The position numbers and the translations under genes were made by a program. Under the pieces are notes generated by a model. It saw only the letters and a program-made list of their open reading frames with translations, did not search any database and was not told where the DNA came from. A stretch of 64,000 bases of DNA from Streptomyces sp. 2131.1 (GTDB lineage Bacteria > Actinomycetota > Actinomycetes > Streptomycetales > Streptomycetaceae). The stretch is from contig NZ_FNSY01000001.1 in NCBI RefSeq assembly GCF_900105515.1, forward strand, positions 124,001 to 188,000. The letters run 5' to 3'. This document shows positions 43,080 through 50,531 of the stretch, piece by piece. Position 1 is the first letter of the stretch; each line of letters starts with the position of its first letter.

Positions 43080-43831
43080 GGGTCACGGTCGGCGACGCCA
43101 TGACCGCCGAGACGACGGACAGCCCCCTCGCCTTCACCCCCCGCTTCGACTTCCGGGACCTCCAGCTGATCGTCGCGGGGTACGTGGACCCGGCCGGACG
43201 GGAACGGGAGCTGTCGGACACCTTCGGCAGCCTGCCGTGGTTGTGGTCGCAGGACGACTACCTCCGCTTCAACCGGGACAGCGGGGAGCTGCGCAGTCTC
43301 ACGTTCTTCGTGCCGGCGCGGTCCGTCTCCGCGTACCGGGCCTACGCGGACCACGACGAACCCCGGCCCCGGGCGGCGGGGCTGCGCGCGGACGCCGTAC
43401 GGGAGTTCGTCATGCCCCCGACCACGGTCTTCCACTGTGACCCCGGTGCCGGCGAACTGCGCGCCTGCGGAAGCGTCCGCGTTCTCGGCACGCGGCCGGA
43501 CGCGCGGTTCGCCATCGCCCCCGATGTGGCGCTCCTCGTCCATGAGGGGGCGGTGACCGGATGGGGCCTGAGCGATCCCGCGCGGTACCTGACGGACGGC
43601 TTCGCCGAGCCCTCGCAGGCTCCGCCGGCCCCCACGACCCGGATCCGGCTGGCCGAGTGCCTGGAGCTGGTCTCCTCGCCGCTCGTCGACCGCGTCATGG
43701 ACCGGGCCCCCGAAGCGTGGCGCAGGCTTCGGGCGGCCGAACGCGCCCTGCGTGAACAGCGGGAGGACCGACCCCGTGCGGACATCCTGCACGGGGTGAT
43801 CAGCCGCCTCATCGAGGACTACGAGGGGTGA
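43076..43831 (+). CDS. Partner protein of the membrane-anchored toxin candidate (immunity?)
   Basis: GTG 43076 overlaps the upstream stop by four bases (GTGA), so the two are co-translated; ATG 43100 is an alternative start. The 251-residue soluble protein has no signal or membrane helix. Motifs include FDFRDLQLIVAGYVDPAGRE, LPWLWSQDDYLRFNRDSGEL, REFVMPPTTVFHCDPGAGEL and a helical end HGVISRLIEDYEG. I recognise no family. A tightly coupled small cytoplasmic protein after a toxin-like gene is the usual place for an immunity factor. It overlaps the convergent hydrolase by 13 bp. Confidence 0.55.
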   Translation: MRVTVGDAMTAETTDSPLAFTPRFDFRDLQLIVAGYVDPAGRERELSDTFGSLPWLWSQDDYLRFNRDSGELRSLTFFVPARSVSAYRAYADHDEPRPRAAGLRADAVREFVMPPTTVFHCDPGAGELRACGSVRVLGTRPDARFAIAPDVALLVHEGAVTGWGLSDPARYLTDGFAEPSQAPPAPTTRIRLAECLELVSSPLVDRVMDRAPEAWRRLRAAERALREQREDRPRADILHGVISRLIEDYEG

Positions 43832-44628
43832 GCCGCGAGCACCGCGTGGATCCGGTCCGCCGTTCCGCGCGGGCGCAGGACATAGCCGTTGTGCCCGCCC
43901 GGGAACGTCTCCAGGCCCACCCCCAGGGCGTCGGCGAGCATCGCGGCACACGTGTGCGTCCAGACGTGGCCCGACGTCTCGCCGGCGGCCGCCACGACGC
44001 GGGCGGGTGTGCCCTCGAGCGCCGCCGTGTCCAGGACGTGCGCCCTGATGGCCGGCAGGTCATGGGTGAGGAGGACCTCCGCATTCCGCAGGTGGTCGGG
44101 GCCCGGAGCGCGTACCGGGGCGTCCGGTTCGCGGTCCTGCGGGTCGATGTCGAGGCCGGCCGCGAACCCGCGCATCGCGGCGTCCGCGCCCTTGGCCCTG
44201 AATGTGTTCTCGACGGTGAGGAGTTGGCCGATGGCCTGCTCGGATTCCGGTAGGAGGCTGGTGACCGGGGGCTCGTGTGCGATGACTGTCGCGACCTGTC
44301 CGGGGTGGCCGGCGGTCAGCTCCAGTGCGATGAGCGCGCCGAGGCTGGTGCCGTAGATCCGTGCGGGCTCCGGCGTGAGGGCGCGGAGCAGGTGGGCAAC
44401 GTCCTCGGCATGCGTGGCGATGGTCTTCGCGGGGGCGTCGGTGGTACTGCCCGACAGGCCGCGGCGGTCGTACGTGACGACGGTGTACCGGTCGGCGAGG
44501 TGGCGGGCGAGCGGTTCGCAGGCGCCGATGCCGTGGTGGCCCCCGGCGATGAGCAGGAGCACGGGGCCCTCGCCGCGGACGGTGTGGCGCAGGCGGGCGC
44601 CCGGTACGGACAGCAGGGATTCCCTCAT
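43819..44628 (-). CDS. Alpha/beta hydrolase
   Basis: The start is ATG 44628. The 269-residue protein has the alpha/beta hydrolase plan: the oxyanion-type VLLLIAGGHHGIGA, TVVTYDRRGLSGS, nucleophile elbow YGTSLGALIALEL, and catalytic His in FPGGHNGYVL. It belongs to the small proline-iminopeptidase/lactonase-like group acting on esters, lactones or amides. It is divergent from the XRE regulator at 44779, which probably controls it through the palindrome at 44723-44743. Confidence 0.88.
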   Translation of the reverse strand: MRESLLSVPGARLRHTVRGEGPVLLLIAGGHHGIGACEPLARHLADRYTVVTYDRRGLSGSTTDAPAKTIATHAEDVAHLLRALTPEPARIYGTSLGALIALELTAGHPGQVATVIAHEPPVTSLLPESEQAIGQLLTVENTFRAKGADAAMRGFAAGLDIDPQDREPDAPVRAPGPDHLRNAEVLLTHDLPAIRAHVLDTAALEGTPARVVAAAGETSGHVWTHTCAAMLADALGVGLETFPGGHNGYVLRPRGTADRIHAVLAAHPS

Positions 44629-44722
44629 CGTGCGACCACCGATCTTTTTGCCGGACGGGCCTCGTACGGGCCCTGGGCCGATCGTGCCGCCGTCGGGGCC
44701 CTGCCGGGAGCGGAGCGCTTCC

Positions 44723-44743
44723 CCTAGGACCGGCGGTCCCAGG
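44723..44743. promoter_or_regulatory. Candidate operator palindrome in the hydrolase-XRE divergent region
   Basis: CCTAGGACC-GGC-GGTCCCAGG is a 21-bp inverted repeat with one mismatch. It lies 35 bp before the XRE gene and 94 bp before the hydrolase gene, so it could serve both. Confidence 0.4.
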
Positions 44744-44778
44744 ACGGGCGGTCGCAACACCGTTACGCTGGGGGGGAC

Positions 44779-45618
44779 ATGACACTGAAGCGTCCGGACC
44801 TCGCCGACTTCCTCCGCCGGTCCCGGGAGCGGCTGACGCCGCGCGACGTCGGGTTCGTCGAAGGGCCCAGGCGGCGGACCCCGGGGCTGCGCCGCGAGGA
44901 GGTCGCCGTCCTCGCGTGGATGTCCGCCGACTACTACGTGCGCCTGGAGCAGGCGCGCGGCCCCCAGCCCTCCGTCCAGGTGCTCGGCGCGCTGGCGGGG
45001 GCGCTGCGGCTGACCGAGGACGAGCGGGACCACCTGTACGTGCTCGCCGGGCACCGCCCGCCGGAGGGTGCGCGGGCCGGAGAGTATCTGCGTCCCGGGC
45101 TGCGGTATCTGCTCGACCGCCTGGACGGTGTGCCGGTGCAGGTGGTGAGCGATCTGGGTGACCTGCTGGCGCAGAACGACCTGGCGCTCGCGCTCTTCGG
45201 GTGCGTGTGCACGGTGGCCGACGAGGACCGGAACATCGTGGTGCGCCGGTTCACCGACCCGGGCGTCCGCGGTCATTTCGCCACCGATGAACACGAGGAG
45301 CAGGCAAGGCAATTGGTGGCCGATCTACGGGCTGCGACCACCCGTCGCGGCGATGACGCGGCGTCTCGCTCGCTGGTGGCGCGGCTCCGCTCCGCGAGCC
45401 CGGAGTTCGTCGCGCTGTGGAACCGGCACGAGGTCGCCGTACGCCGGTCGCATCCGTACCGGCTCGTCCACCCCGACCTGGGCAGGATCGAGCTGGACTG
45501 CGAGGTCCTGGCCACGCCCGCGGTGGACCAGCGGTTGCGGATCTTCACGCCTCCGCCAGGGGGCACGTCGGTGCTGGACGAGTTGCGCGTGCTGGGTCCG
45601 CAGCACCGGCACGACTGA
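44779..45618 (+). CDS. XRE-family regulator with MmyB-like ligand-binding domain
   Basis: The 279-residue protein has an N-terminal helix-turn-helix (about 5-80: DLADFLRRSRERLTPRDVG, RRTPGLRREEVAVLAWMSA, YYVRLEQARGPQPS). The C-terminal MmyB-like ligand-binding domain spans about 105-275 (LLAQNDLALALFG, RNIVVRRFTDP, HPYRLVHPDLGRIELDC, VLATPAVDQRLRIFTPPPG). This architecture is very common in Streptomyces; relatives bind fatty acids and regulate a divergent oxidoreductase or hydrolase. Here the divergent gene is an alpha/beta hydrolase. Confidence 0.93.
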   Translation: MTLKRPDLADFLRRSRERLTPRDVGFVEGPRRRTPGLRREEVAVLAWMSADYYVRLEQARGPQPSVQVLGALAGALRLTEDERDHLYVLAGHRPPEGARAGEYLRPGLRYLLDRLDGVPVQVVSDLGDLLAQNDLALALFGCVCTVADEDRNIVVRRFTDPGVRGHFATDEHEEQARQLVADLRAATTRRGDDAASRSLVARLRSASPEFVALWNRHEVAVRRSHPYRLVHPDLGRIELDCEVLATPAVDQRLRIFTPPPGGTSVLDELRVLGPQHRHD

Positions 45619-45775
45619 GGGGCGGTACGGGTGTGACTGGACGGACCGGCGGACCGGGCCGCCAGTGCGGTCAGCCGTACCTGGCCACCCGGTACAGGCG
45701 AGCAGGCAGTCGGTGTTGGAGTACACCCCCGGAGGGCCGGGGCGCACCGCCCCGGCCCTCATCCGCGCACACGTG

Positions 45776-45964
45776 TTACGGGTGTTCCGGCGCGGTGGGT
45801 CCGGCGCCCGACTCGGTCTTCATCGCCTTGGCCTCGCTCTTGAGGATGCGGGCGGACTTGCCCAGGGAACGCGCCATGTCGGGGAGCTTCTTCGAGCCGA
45901 ACACCATGATGACGACAAGCGCCACGATGAGCAGGTGCCACGGTTCCAAGCCGTTGCGGAGCAT
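45776..45964 (-). CDS. tatA: Sec-independent translocase component TatA/E-like
   Basis: The start is ATG 45964 with GAGGTGGTGTG before it. The 62-residue protein has the TatA plan: a short N-terminus, membrane helix [15 protein letters not shown] ending in the invariant FG hinge, [20 protein letters not shown] as the amphipathic helix, and a short polar tail. It would line the twin-arginine export channel. It is shorter than typical housekeeping TatA (about 90) and stands alone, so it may be an accessory copy. Confidence 0.85.
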   Translation of the reverse strand: MLRNGLEPWHLLIVALVVIMVFGSKKLPDMARSLGKSARILKSEAKAMKTESGAGPTAPEHP

Positions 45965-46202
45965 CACACCACCTCTTTCCTTCGCCGTTGTCGCCCGTGC
46001 GTGCGCCACGCTCGCACAGCCGTATTGGTTGCTACATCGCGCAACTGTACAAGCCTGACCTGTGGGCGTTCCGGCGACCGACGCGAGTGGCGGCCTCGCG
46101 CGAGACGCCCCGGCACCGCGGCGAAGCCGGCCGGGCCGTGAGGCAGCGGGTGCGGCGGTCGCCGGGCGGCCATCACCGTGGCAAGGGCCAGTGGCGGGCC
46201 GG

Positions 46203-46241
46203 GGCACCCCCCGCGGTGCGGGAACACACGCGGGGGGTGCC
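46203..46241 (-). terminator. Strong terminator, 13-bp perfect stem
   Basis: GGCACCCCCCGCG (46203-46215) and CGCGGGGGGTGCC (46229-46241) pair perfectly around a 13-base loop, ten bases after the dienelactone hydrolase-like gene's stop. Confidence 0.8.
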
Positions 46242-46250
46242 GTGTGGGTG

Positions 46251-46991
46251 CTACTTCAGGTGCCGGGCGAAGAACTGGACCGCCGGGTCTCCGGCGTGCT
46301 GCGGGACTCCGGTGTGCCCGCCCATGTGGGCGTGCAGGGACTTCTCCTCGGTACCGAAGGCATCGAACAGGTCGAGCGACGCCTGCCGGTCGTTCCTCTC
46401 GTCGTCCCACTGCAACAGGACGTGCAGCGGGGTGGTGATCCGGCGGGCTTCCTCGAACGTGGCGCGCGGGACGAAGCTTCCGGCGAAGAGGACGGCGGCT
46501 GCGAGGCGCGGCTCGACCAGCGCCAGCCGGACGCCGATGGAGATCACTCCGCCCGAGTAGCCGACCGGGCCCTCGATCCCGGGCAGCGCGAGGAGCGCGT
46601 CCAGGGCCGACTGCCATTCCGGGACCGCCCGGTCGACCAGCGGGAGGACCACGGCGTCGATGATCTCGCCGCTGAGCCGTTCGCCCGCCTCCAGGGCCCG
46701 ACGCATCTCGGCGCGGGCTTGGTCGAGGTCCGGCAGACGGGGCCGGTCGCCGCAGCCGGGGAGCTCGATGGTGGCTGTGGCGAAACCCTCCGCCGCGGAG
46801 TGCCGGGCCCGGTCGAGCAGCCGCGGATACATCTTGTCGAGGCCGAGCGTGGGGTGGCCGAGGAGGATGAGCGGCACCGGTGCGGACGCCGACGCGGATG
46901 CGGGGGTCCAGAGGATGCCGGGGATGTCACCGAGGGTGAAGGAGCGTTCGAGTACGCCGTCGTCGAGGCGCTGCTCGGAAGTGAAATGCAT
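46251..46991 (-). CDS. Dienelactone hydrolase-like alpha/beta hydrolase
   Basis: The 246-residue protein has an alpha/beta hydrolase fold with [20 protein letters not shown] (oxyanion region), the nucleophile elbow [11 protein letters not shown], an acid strand [13 protein letters not shown], and a His region [11 protein letters not shown]. Family members hydrolyse small esters or lactones. The terminator at 46203-46241 ends the transcript, so the gene is probably monocistronic. The unique GYSGG elbow (Gly-x-Ser-x-Gly) is normal for this group. Confidence 0.8.
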   Translation of the reverse strand: MHFTSEQRLDDGVLERSFTLGDIPGILWTPASASASAPVPLILLGHPTLGLDKMYPRLLDRARHSAAEGFATATIELPGCGDRPRLPDLDQARAEMRRALEAGERLSGEIIDAVVLPLVDRAVPEWQSALDALLALPGIEGPVGYSGGVISIGVRLALVEPRLAAAVLFAGSFVPRATFEEARRITTPLHVLLQWDDERNDRQASLDLFDAFGTEEKSLHAHMGGHTGVPQHAGDPAVQFFARHLK

Positions 46992-47158
46992 GGTCGTGCC
47001 TTTCGGGAGTGCACAGGGTGGCGCTCCCGGACGACCTGCCTATCGCCCGACCGTGACCCCGGAGGGGAGCACCCATGTCGATACTTGGTTCACGGGTACC
47101 ACCTCCTCGTTCTTTCGCACGGCCGGGGACGAACGTAGCAGTTTGCCGCCGGCGTCGG

Positions 47159-48202
47159 CTAACGGGTTTCCGTACGGACCTGCCGGTCGCGCACGGCGGC
47201 GGCGAGCAGGGCCACGACGATTCCGGCGAACGCCCAGGCGCCGAGGATCCACAGCGCGCCCGTGATGTTGTTGCCGCCGAAGTAGACCGTGTTGCGCACC
47301 ACCGTCGTACCGGCTCCGGGTGGCAGGGCCCGGCCGATCGCGGCCCAGAAGGGCGGCAGCAGGGACGCCGGGTAGACGCCGCCGGAGCTCGGGTTGCCGA
47401 GGATCGTGAAGATGAGGATGGTCAGGCCGAGGCCGATCGTGCCGAGCAGCGACTGGAGCGCCACACCCACGGCCCCGGAGGCGAACACGACCAGGGTGCC
47501 GATGCCGACGAGCTCCCAGAAGGCGCCCGGCAGGCAGTGCAGCACGGGGCCCACGATGACGGCGCCCCCGATCCCGGAGATGAAGGCGTAGGGCACCATC
47601 GCCGCGAGCCGCACGATGGAGCGACTGAGGGTGGGACGCTTGGAGCCGGCCGCCATGTTCAGCGCCGACGCGGCGAGGTAGCCGCCGATCGTCCAGCTCA
47701 GTACGAGGTAGAAGGACGACAGTCCGCGCGAGTCCCCCGCTGCCGGCGGGCGGATGTCGCGGACGGTCAGGGCGCGGTTCTGCGTCCGCTCGACGGTCGC
47801 CACGACCTTCGCCGCGGCGTCCGCCGCCGAGGGGCCGCCCGCCGAGGCGATGAGCAGGGTGTCGGTACGTCCGGTCACCGCCACGATCAACGCCGCGTCG
47901 GTCCTGCGCTCCAGGATCCGGGCACGGGCCTGGGCGCGGTCCTGTACCGCGGTGACGTGCACCGGGTCGCCGGGCAGTGAGTTGAGCCGGGCGACGAGGT
48001 CGGCCTCCACCGCGCGCGGGGCGACCAGCGTGATCGGGATGCGGTGCGGCTCGGGCGCGTGGAAGGCCCCCATGTACGAGAGGGCGAAGCCCAGTTGGAG
48101 CAGGAGCACGCCCACCATGACGAGGACGGCCCTGGTGGTGATCGCGTCCTTCATCTCCGTCCACGCGTCGACCCTCGTCGTCGAGCCTGTTTCATCCGCC
48201 AC
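47159..48202 (-). CDS. DUF3533/ABC-2-like integral membrane protein
   Basis: The 347-residue protein has one N-terminal membrane helix (AVLVMVGVLLLQLGFALSYM), an extracytoplasmic domain at about 45-165 (ITLVAPRAVEADLVARLNS, ARILERRTDAALIVA), and five further helices in the second half (YLVLSWTIGGYLAASAL, GLTILIFTILGNPSSGGVYP). This is the plan of the YhgE/Pip- and DUF3533-type exporters related to ABC-2 permeases. No ATPase is directly coupled. It lies 141 bp downstream of the lantibiotic transporter genes on the same strand and might share their transcript. Confidence 0.75.
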   Translation of the reverse strand: MADETGSTTRVDAWTEMKDAITTRAVLVMVGVLLLQLGFALSYMGAFHAPEPHRIPITLVAPRAVEADLVARLNSLPGDPVHVTAVQDRAQARARILERRTDAALIVAVTGRTDTLLIASAGGPSAADAAAKVVATVERTQNRALTVRDIRPPAAGDSRGLSSFYLVLSWTIGGYLAASALNMAAGSKRPTLSRSIVRLAAMVPYAFISGIGGAVIVGPVLHCLPGAFWELVGIGTLVVFASGAVGVALQSLLGTIGLGLTILIFTILGNPSSGGVYPASLLPPFWAAIGRALPPGAGTTVVRNTVYFGGNNITGALWILGAWAFAGIVVALLAAAVRDRQVRTETR

Positions 48203-48343
48203 GTGACGTACCCGCTCTCAGCCGTGATTGCCCGGTGCACCCATTCCGCCGACATCCTCATCCCCGGTCGGCGTGGTGCGAAGAGAACACGCATGGCCGG
48301 TGGCGTACCCACCCGTTCGGCGGAACAGCGGTGCGCGGCCCGG

Positions 48344-49195
48344 TCACTCCTGGCGTTCGAACCGGTGCGCGGCCCAGAGCAGGGCCACAACGCCGCTGAT
48401 CAGGAGCAGGACGGCTTTCACGGCGAGTGGGACGGGGTGTCCGGCCCAGGTGACACCGCCGACGACGGCCCCCGGGGTCCGCAGAGCGATGCTGTCGCGG
48501 AGCATGTCGACGCCGTAGGCGAGCGGGTTCGCGGCGGCCAGGGCATGGGTCCAGGCGGGGAGGGTGCGCAGGGGGAAGAAGCCGCCGGAGAGGAACAGCA
48601 GGGGCATCATCATCACGCCGAGCAGCGTGTGGAACGTCTCGGGCCGTCGCAGGCTCACGGCCAGGGTCAGGGCGAGGGCGGTGATCGTGAAGGAGATCAG
48701 GGTCATGCCGGCGAGGAGCAGGGTCAGGAGGAGCGGGTCGTAGGGCAGGCCGACGACGCCGGCGAGAGCGAGGAGCACGGCGCCCTGGAGGGTGGCGACG
48801 AGGGTGCCGCCGGCGCAGCTGCCGAGGAGCAGGGCCGAGCGGCTTACGGGAGCCATCAGGAGTTCGCGGAGGTAGCCGCTCTGCCGGTCGGTGATCAGGC
48901 GGATGCCGACCAGGATGGCGGGCGTCTGCACGGTCATCATCAGCATGCCGGGGAAGAGATAGGTCTGGTAGCCGACTCCCAGCTTCGAGTCGGGGATGAG
49001 GGCGGCGAGGCCGCCTCCGAGGATCAGCAGGTACAGCACCGGGTGGAGCAGCATCAGCGCGGTGTGGGCGCGCTGGCCGGCGAGGCGCAGCAGGTCCCGG
49101 TGGATCAGGCCGTGGACTGCGCGCAGTTCGTGTCGCAGGCGCGTCGGCCGGTCGCCGTCGCGGGTGGTGGGTGCGTCGAGAGGGAGCGCGGTCAC
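48344..49195 (-). CDS. ABC-2 type permease of the lanthipeptide exporter
   Basis: The start is GTG 49195, overlapping the ATPase stop by four bases (GTGA). The 283-residue protein has six membrane helices and the ABC-2 signature around LAAANPLAYGVDMLRDSI, with GYQTYLFPGMLMMTVQ and SGYLRELLMAPVSRSALLLG in the middle. It should form the membrane part of the exporter with the upstream ATPase. Gene order lanL-lanA-ATPase-permease is that of class IV lanthipeptide loci, so the cargo is probably the mature lanthipeptide. Confidence 0.88.
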   Translation of the reverse strand: MTALPLDAPTTRDGDRPTRLRHELRAVHGLIHRDLLRLAGQRAHTALMLLHPVLYLLILGGGLAALIPDSKLGVGYQTYLFPGMLMMTVQTPAILVGIRLITDRQSGYLRELLMAPVSRSALLLGSCAGGTLVATLQGAVLLALAGVVGLPYDPLLLTLLLAGMTLISFTITALALTLAVSLRRPETFHTLLGVMMMPLLFLSGGFFPLRTLPAWTHALAAANPLAYGVDMLRDSIALRTPGAVVGGVTWAGHPVPLAVKAVLLLISGVVALLWAAHRFERQE

Positions 49196-50238
49196 CGGCC
49201 TCCTCCGGGCAGTTCGCTGTTGATGCTGCGGCCGGTGTGGTGGAAGAAGACGTCGTCGAGGGTGGGCGGGGTGGCGGAGGCGGCGCGGACGGCGATGCCG
49301 TGGCTTTCGAGGGCCGCGCAGAGGCGGGGGATCCAGGAGCTGCCGTCGGACAGACGGAGGCAGACCCCGTCGGGGTCCGTGGCGACGGTGTGGCCCGGCG
49401 GCACGATGCGCCGGACGATCTCGTGCGCCGCGTCGTCCTGGCTGGTGCGCAGCACGACGCGGTCGTCGCCGATGGCCGCCTTCAGGGCGAGGGGTGCGCC
49501 CTGCGCGACGAGCCGGCCGTGGTCGATGATGGCGACGCGGTCGCAGGTGGCGGCCTCTTCGAGTTGGTGGGTCGTGACGAAGAGGGTGCTGCCGTGGCGT
49601 TCCCGCAGGGCGTACAGGTGGTCCCAGATCTGTGCGCGGGCATGGGGGTCGAGGCCGGTGGTCGGCTCGTCCAGGAACAGAACGCTCGGCGCGTGCAGGA
49701 GTTGGCGGGCGATCTCCAGTCGGCGGCGCATGCCACCCGACAAGGTGCGTACGGGGGAACGGCGCCGGTCGGTCAGTCCGGCCACGTCCAGGACCTCCGA
49801 GGTGCGCTGCCGGGCGTAGCCGCGGCGCAGTCCGTAGAGCCGTGCGTGGATGTGCAGGTTCTGTTCCGGCGTCAGGTCCGGGTCGAGGGCGCTCTGCTGG
49901 AAGAGCATCCCGACCCGCTGCCGGACCTGGTGGGGCTGGGTACGGACGTCGGCGCCCGCCACCGTGGCGTGGCCGGAGGTGGGGCGGGCGAGTGCGCACA
50001 GCATGGCGATGGTCGTGGACTTGCCGGCGCCGTTGGGTCCGAGGAAGGCGAAGGTCTCGCCGCGCCGGACGTCCAGGTCCAGGCCGTCGACGGCCGTGGT
50101 GGTGCCCTGGGGTCCGGGGTAGCTCTTGACCAGGCCGCGCGTGGTGACGGCGTACTCGGGCTCGGGCGGTCGGGGTGTGGTGCGGGGGCCGAGGGTGGGC
50201 TCATGGGCGAGTTCCTCGTCGCCGGTGTGCAGTGGCAT
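49192..50238 (-). CDS. ABC transporter ATP-binding protein of the lanthipeptide exporter
   Basis: ATG 50238 is preferred, with GGTGAGGACC before it; GTG 50253 is possible. The 348-residue protein has Walker A GPNGAGKST, Q-loop FQQSALD, signature LSGGMRRRLEIA, Walker B VLFLDEPTTGLD and the switch His in TTHQ. The C-terminal 80 residues are the DrrA-type regulatory tail. It pairs with the downstream permease (4-nt overlap). It starts 85 bp after lanA, beyond a 36-bp palindrome that may reduce read-through. Confidence 0.92.
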   Translation of the reverse strand: MPLHTGDEELAHEPTLGPRTTPRPPEPEYAVTTRGLVKSYPGPQGTTTAVDGLDLDVRRGETFAFLGPNGAGKSTTIAMLCALARPTSGHATVAGADVRTQPHQVRQRVGMLFQQSALDPDLTPEQNLHIHARLYGLRRGYARQRTSEVLDVAGLTDRRRSPVRTLSGGMRRRLEIARQLLHAPSVLFLDEPTTGLDPHARAQIWDHLYALRERHGSTLFVTTHQLEEAATCDRVAIIDHGRLVAQGAPLALKAAIGDDRVVLRTSQDDAAHEIVRRIVPPGHTVATDPDGVCLRLSDGSSWIPRLCAALESHGIAVRAASATPPTLDDVFFHHTGRSINSELPGGGR

Positions 50239-50273
50239 GGGGCCGGTCCTCACCTCTGGTTGGCCGTTGGGTT

Positions 50274-50309
50274 CCGGCCGGCGGCTGTCCCGGGACAGCC
50301 GCCGGCCGG
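50274..50309 (-). terminator. Perfect 36-bp palindrome between lanA and the transporter
   Basis: CCGGCCGGCGGCTGTCCC (50274-50291) is followed at once by its exact reverse complement GGGACAGCCGCCGGCCGG (50292-50309). In RNA it forms a very stable hairpin 14 bases after the lanA stop. It can act as partial terminator or 3' stabiliser, giving more lanA than transporter messenger. Confidence 0.8.
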
Positions 50310-50323
50310 ACGCTATGCCGGTC

Positions 50324-50485
50324 CTAGGCGCAGCTGATGCCGATGCAGACCGTGTTGAGGACCGTCAGCAGGCCGATGCACTCGCACGTGGCGGAGAACG
50401 CCGCCCCTTCGGCGCCGACGGGGTCGGTCTCGGGAAGGGCGTGGAGGTGGGCGAGGAGTTCGAGGTCCTGGGTCTGGATTTCCAT
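50324..50485 (-). CDS. lanA: Class IV lanthipeptide precursor (venezuelin-like)
   Basis: ATG 50485 follows AAGGAGAGAACC. The 53-residue peptide has a leader with ELLAHLHALPETDPVG, the class IV (VenA-type) leader, and a core of about 30 residues with FSATCECIGLL, then TVLNTVCIGISCA. The core has Ser31, Thr33, Thr41, Thr45, Ser51 and Cys34, Cys36, Cys47, Cys52, enough for four thioether rings. It differs from venezuelin in several core positions, including an extra Ser before TCEC. It lies 46 bp after lanL and before the ABC exporter. Confidence 0.93.
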   Translation of the reverse strand: MEIQTQDLELLAHLHALPETDPVGAEGAAFSATCECIGLLTVLNTVCIGISCA

Positions 50486-50531
50486 GGTTCTCTCCTTCTT
50501 CTTTGTGGTTGGGCGGCGGGGTTTCCGCCGC

